Assembly: GCA_937901255.1 (NCBI GenBank)
Contig: CALCHN010000048.1
Span: 1-64,000, forward strand
Source: an uncultured Flavobacteriales bacterium
GTDB lineage: Bacteria; Bacteroidota; Bacteroidia; Flavobacteriales_E; Vicingaceae
Length of the DNA: 64,000 nucleotides
Reading direction: 5' to 3'
Position 1 is the first letter of the stretch, and every line of letters begins with the position of its first letter. The translations under genes were made by a program, and so were the position numbers. A model generated the notes under the pieces. It saw only the letters and a program-made list of their open reading frames with translations. It was not told where the DNA came from and did no database searches. This document shows positions 62,978 through 64,000 of this stretch, in pieces.

Positions 62978-62985
62978 TATATTTG
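62978..62985 (+). promoter_or_regulatory. -7 box of the porV promoter
   Basis: TATATTTG matches TAnnTTTG exactly, 23 bp before the porV start, so porV can be transcribed separately from porU. Confidence 0.5.
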
Positions 62986-63008
62986 CCATCCTATTTTTTA
63001 AAAATTAA

Positions 63009-64000
63009 ATGAAGAAAATTATTTTAAGTTTACTGATTGTATCATTTTATTCTACAATTAAAGCACAAGAGAAGAAAAGTATTCTCCAACTAAATACAAT
63101 TACAACAGCAGTGCCTTTTTTATTAATTGCACCCGACTCAAGACATGGAGCACTTGGTGATGCAGGTGTAGCCTCTTCTCCTGATGCAAATTCTATGCAC
63201 TGGAATGGTTCTAAAATGGCTTTTATAGAAAAAGAAATGGGTATTTCCATTTCGTACACTCCTTGGTTAAGAGACTTAGTGCCAGACATCAACTTATCTT
63301 ATGTTAGTATCTACAAAAAAATTGGCGATGGAGACCATGCAATCGGTTCTTCATTAAGGTTTTTCTCTTTAGGAGATATTAAATTTACTGATGAAAGAGG
63401 AAATCCCATTGGAGATTTTACTCCCAACGAATGGGCTTGGGATATTGGTTACAGTAGAAAATTAAGCGATAGGTTTTCTGCTGGTATTGCTGGTAGATAC
63501 ATTTATTCTAACCTTACAGGAGGTATTGATGTTGCTGGTGCTAACACAAAAGCTGGAACTTCCTTTGCTGCAGATGTTTCTGCATTTTATACCAACCCGG
63601 ATGCCGTTTTATTTGATCAAGATGTTATTTTTAATGCTGGATTAAATATCTCTAATATTGGAGCTAAAATTTCTTATACTGATGATGCCATCAAAGATTT
63701 TATCCCAATCAACTTGAGATTAGGGCAATCATTAACTTTTGTGATGGATGACTATAACTCTATTACCATTTTAACTGATGTAAATAAATTGTTAGTTCCT
63801 ACTCCACCAGAGTATGCTACAGATGATTCGGGAAGACCAATTATTGACCCTACAACTGGAGAACAAGAAATTGAATCAGGTAAAAACCCTGACGTACCTG
63901 TAGTTACAGGAATTTTTCAATCTTTTAATGATGCACCCGGAGGATTTGGCGAAGAAATGAGAGAAATTAATATTTCTGCTGGCTTAGAATATTGGTACAA
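63009..64000 (+). CDS. porV: T9SS outer-membrane protein PorV (LptO), 3' end outside window
   Basis: The first 330 residues of a FadL-like outer-membrane barrel. The signal peptide MKKIILSLLIVSFYSTIKA is followed by ITTAVPFLLIAPDSRHGALG and DAGVASSPDANSMHWNGSKM, the characteristic PorV start. Later strands include FFSLGDIKFTDERGN and AGIAGRYIYSNL. PorV carries CTD-bearing proteins from the Sov/SprA translocon to PorU for cleavage and attachment. The reading frame is open at the window end, so the C-terminus is missing here. The position after porU matches other Bacteroidetes. Confidence 0.95.
   Translation, partial: MKKIILSLLIVSFYSTIKAQEKKSILQLNTITTAVPFLLIAPDSRHGALGDAGVASSPDANSMHWNGSKMAFIEKEMGISISYTPWLRDLVPDINLSYVSIYKKIGDGDHAIGSSLRFFSLGDIKFTDERGNPIGDFTPNEWAWDIGYSRKLSDRFSAGIAGRYIYSNLTGGIDVAGANTKAGTSFAADVSAFYTNPDAVLFDQDVIFNAGLNISNIGAKISYTDDAIKDFIPINLRLGQSLTFVMDDYNSITILTDVNKLLVPTPPEYATDDSGRPIIDPTTGEQEIESGKNPDVPVVTGIFQSFNDAPGGFGEEMREINISAGLEYWY

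Noticed and set aside
1..64000. CRISPR array, tRNA and rRNA genes
   Set aside because: No regularly spaced direct repeats, no tRNA-like cloverleaf ending and no rRNA segment were recognised by eye; a tRNAscan-SE and CRISPR search would settle it.

Overview
The window is AT-rich chromosomal DNA from a member of the Bacteroidota, most likely order Flavobacteriales. The evidence is a type IX secretion (T9SS) and gliding locus (gldJ, porP/sprF, porU, porV), a bacteroidetal cbb3 oxidase operon with a fused CcoN-CcoO, the DUF4295 small protein beside bL33, and many promoters with the Bacteroidetes -7 box TAnnTTTG. Genus and species cannot be fixed from this sequence. No rRNA, tRNA or CRISPR array was seen.

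Layout. 1-2000 is an accessory patch: the tail of a Y1 (REP-associated) transposase, then two minus-strand genes (a small secreted protein and dinD) separated by copies of a hairpin repeat. 2009-10472 is the cbb3 respiration block on the minus strand: ccoI, then ccoS-ccoNO-ccoQ-ccoP-ccoG-ccoH-safE. Both transcription units carry the same FNR-like dyad at the same distance from their -7 boxes. 10702-12538 is an ECF sigma gene followed by a membrane protein with PKD domains and a T9SS-like C-terminal domain. 36656-38381 holds a second, paralogous pair. 12940-16606 has a DUF3078 protein, an MscS channel, a coiled-coil membrane protein and a tonB gene interrupted by an in-frame TAA. 16715-23478 runs through a DUF4153 membrane protein, rpmG, a DUF4295 gene, ftsY, a secreted NUC1 nuclease, an FKBP isomerase and a DUF4143 ATPase. 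23656-31019 has a secreted protein, ferredoxin, acyl-CoA reductase, rlmD and a siderophore-receptor/PepSY operon with a perfect 8-1-8 palindrome in front. 31240-43680 is mainly housekeeping (recJ, dxs, purB, a fused 2-oxoacid dehydrogenase E1, an MBL hydrolase) plus a small divergent XRE module. 43756-55004 has three small genes, an LtaS-like sulfatase, a four-helix-bundle gene flanked by purine/pyrimidine repeats, a lipid kinase, SUI1, a propeller histidine kinase and an AddB-like nuclease. 55012-64000 is murF-gldJ-porP/sprF, divergent from porU-porV.

How the parts connect. The cbb3 block encodes a low-oxygen terminal oxidase with its copper, maturation and assembly factors, probably under one oxygen- or redox-responsive regulator. 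The T9SS genes secrete and sort CTD-bearing proteins. The two sigma/PKD-CTD pairs look like transmembrane sigma/anti-sigma switches whose sensor half carries a domain resembling a T9SS sorting signal, which suggests, by inference only, monitoring of the secretion or surface state. The most unusual items are these sensor pairs, the repeat-delimited gene units at the left edge, the four-helix-bundle cassette, and the interrupted tonB.
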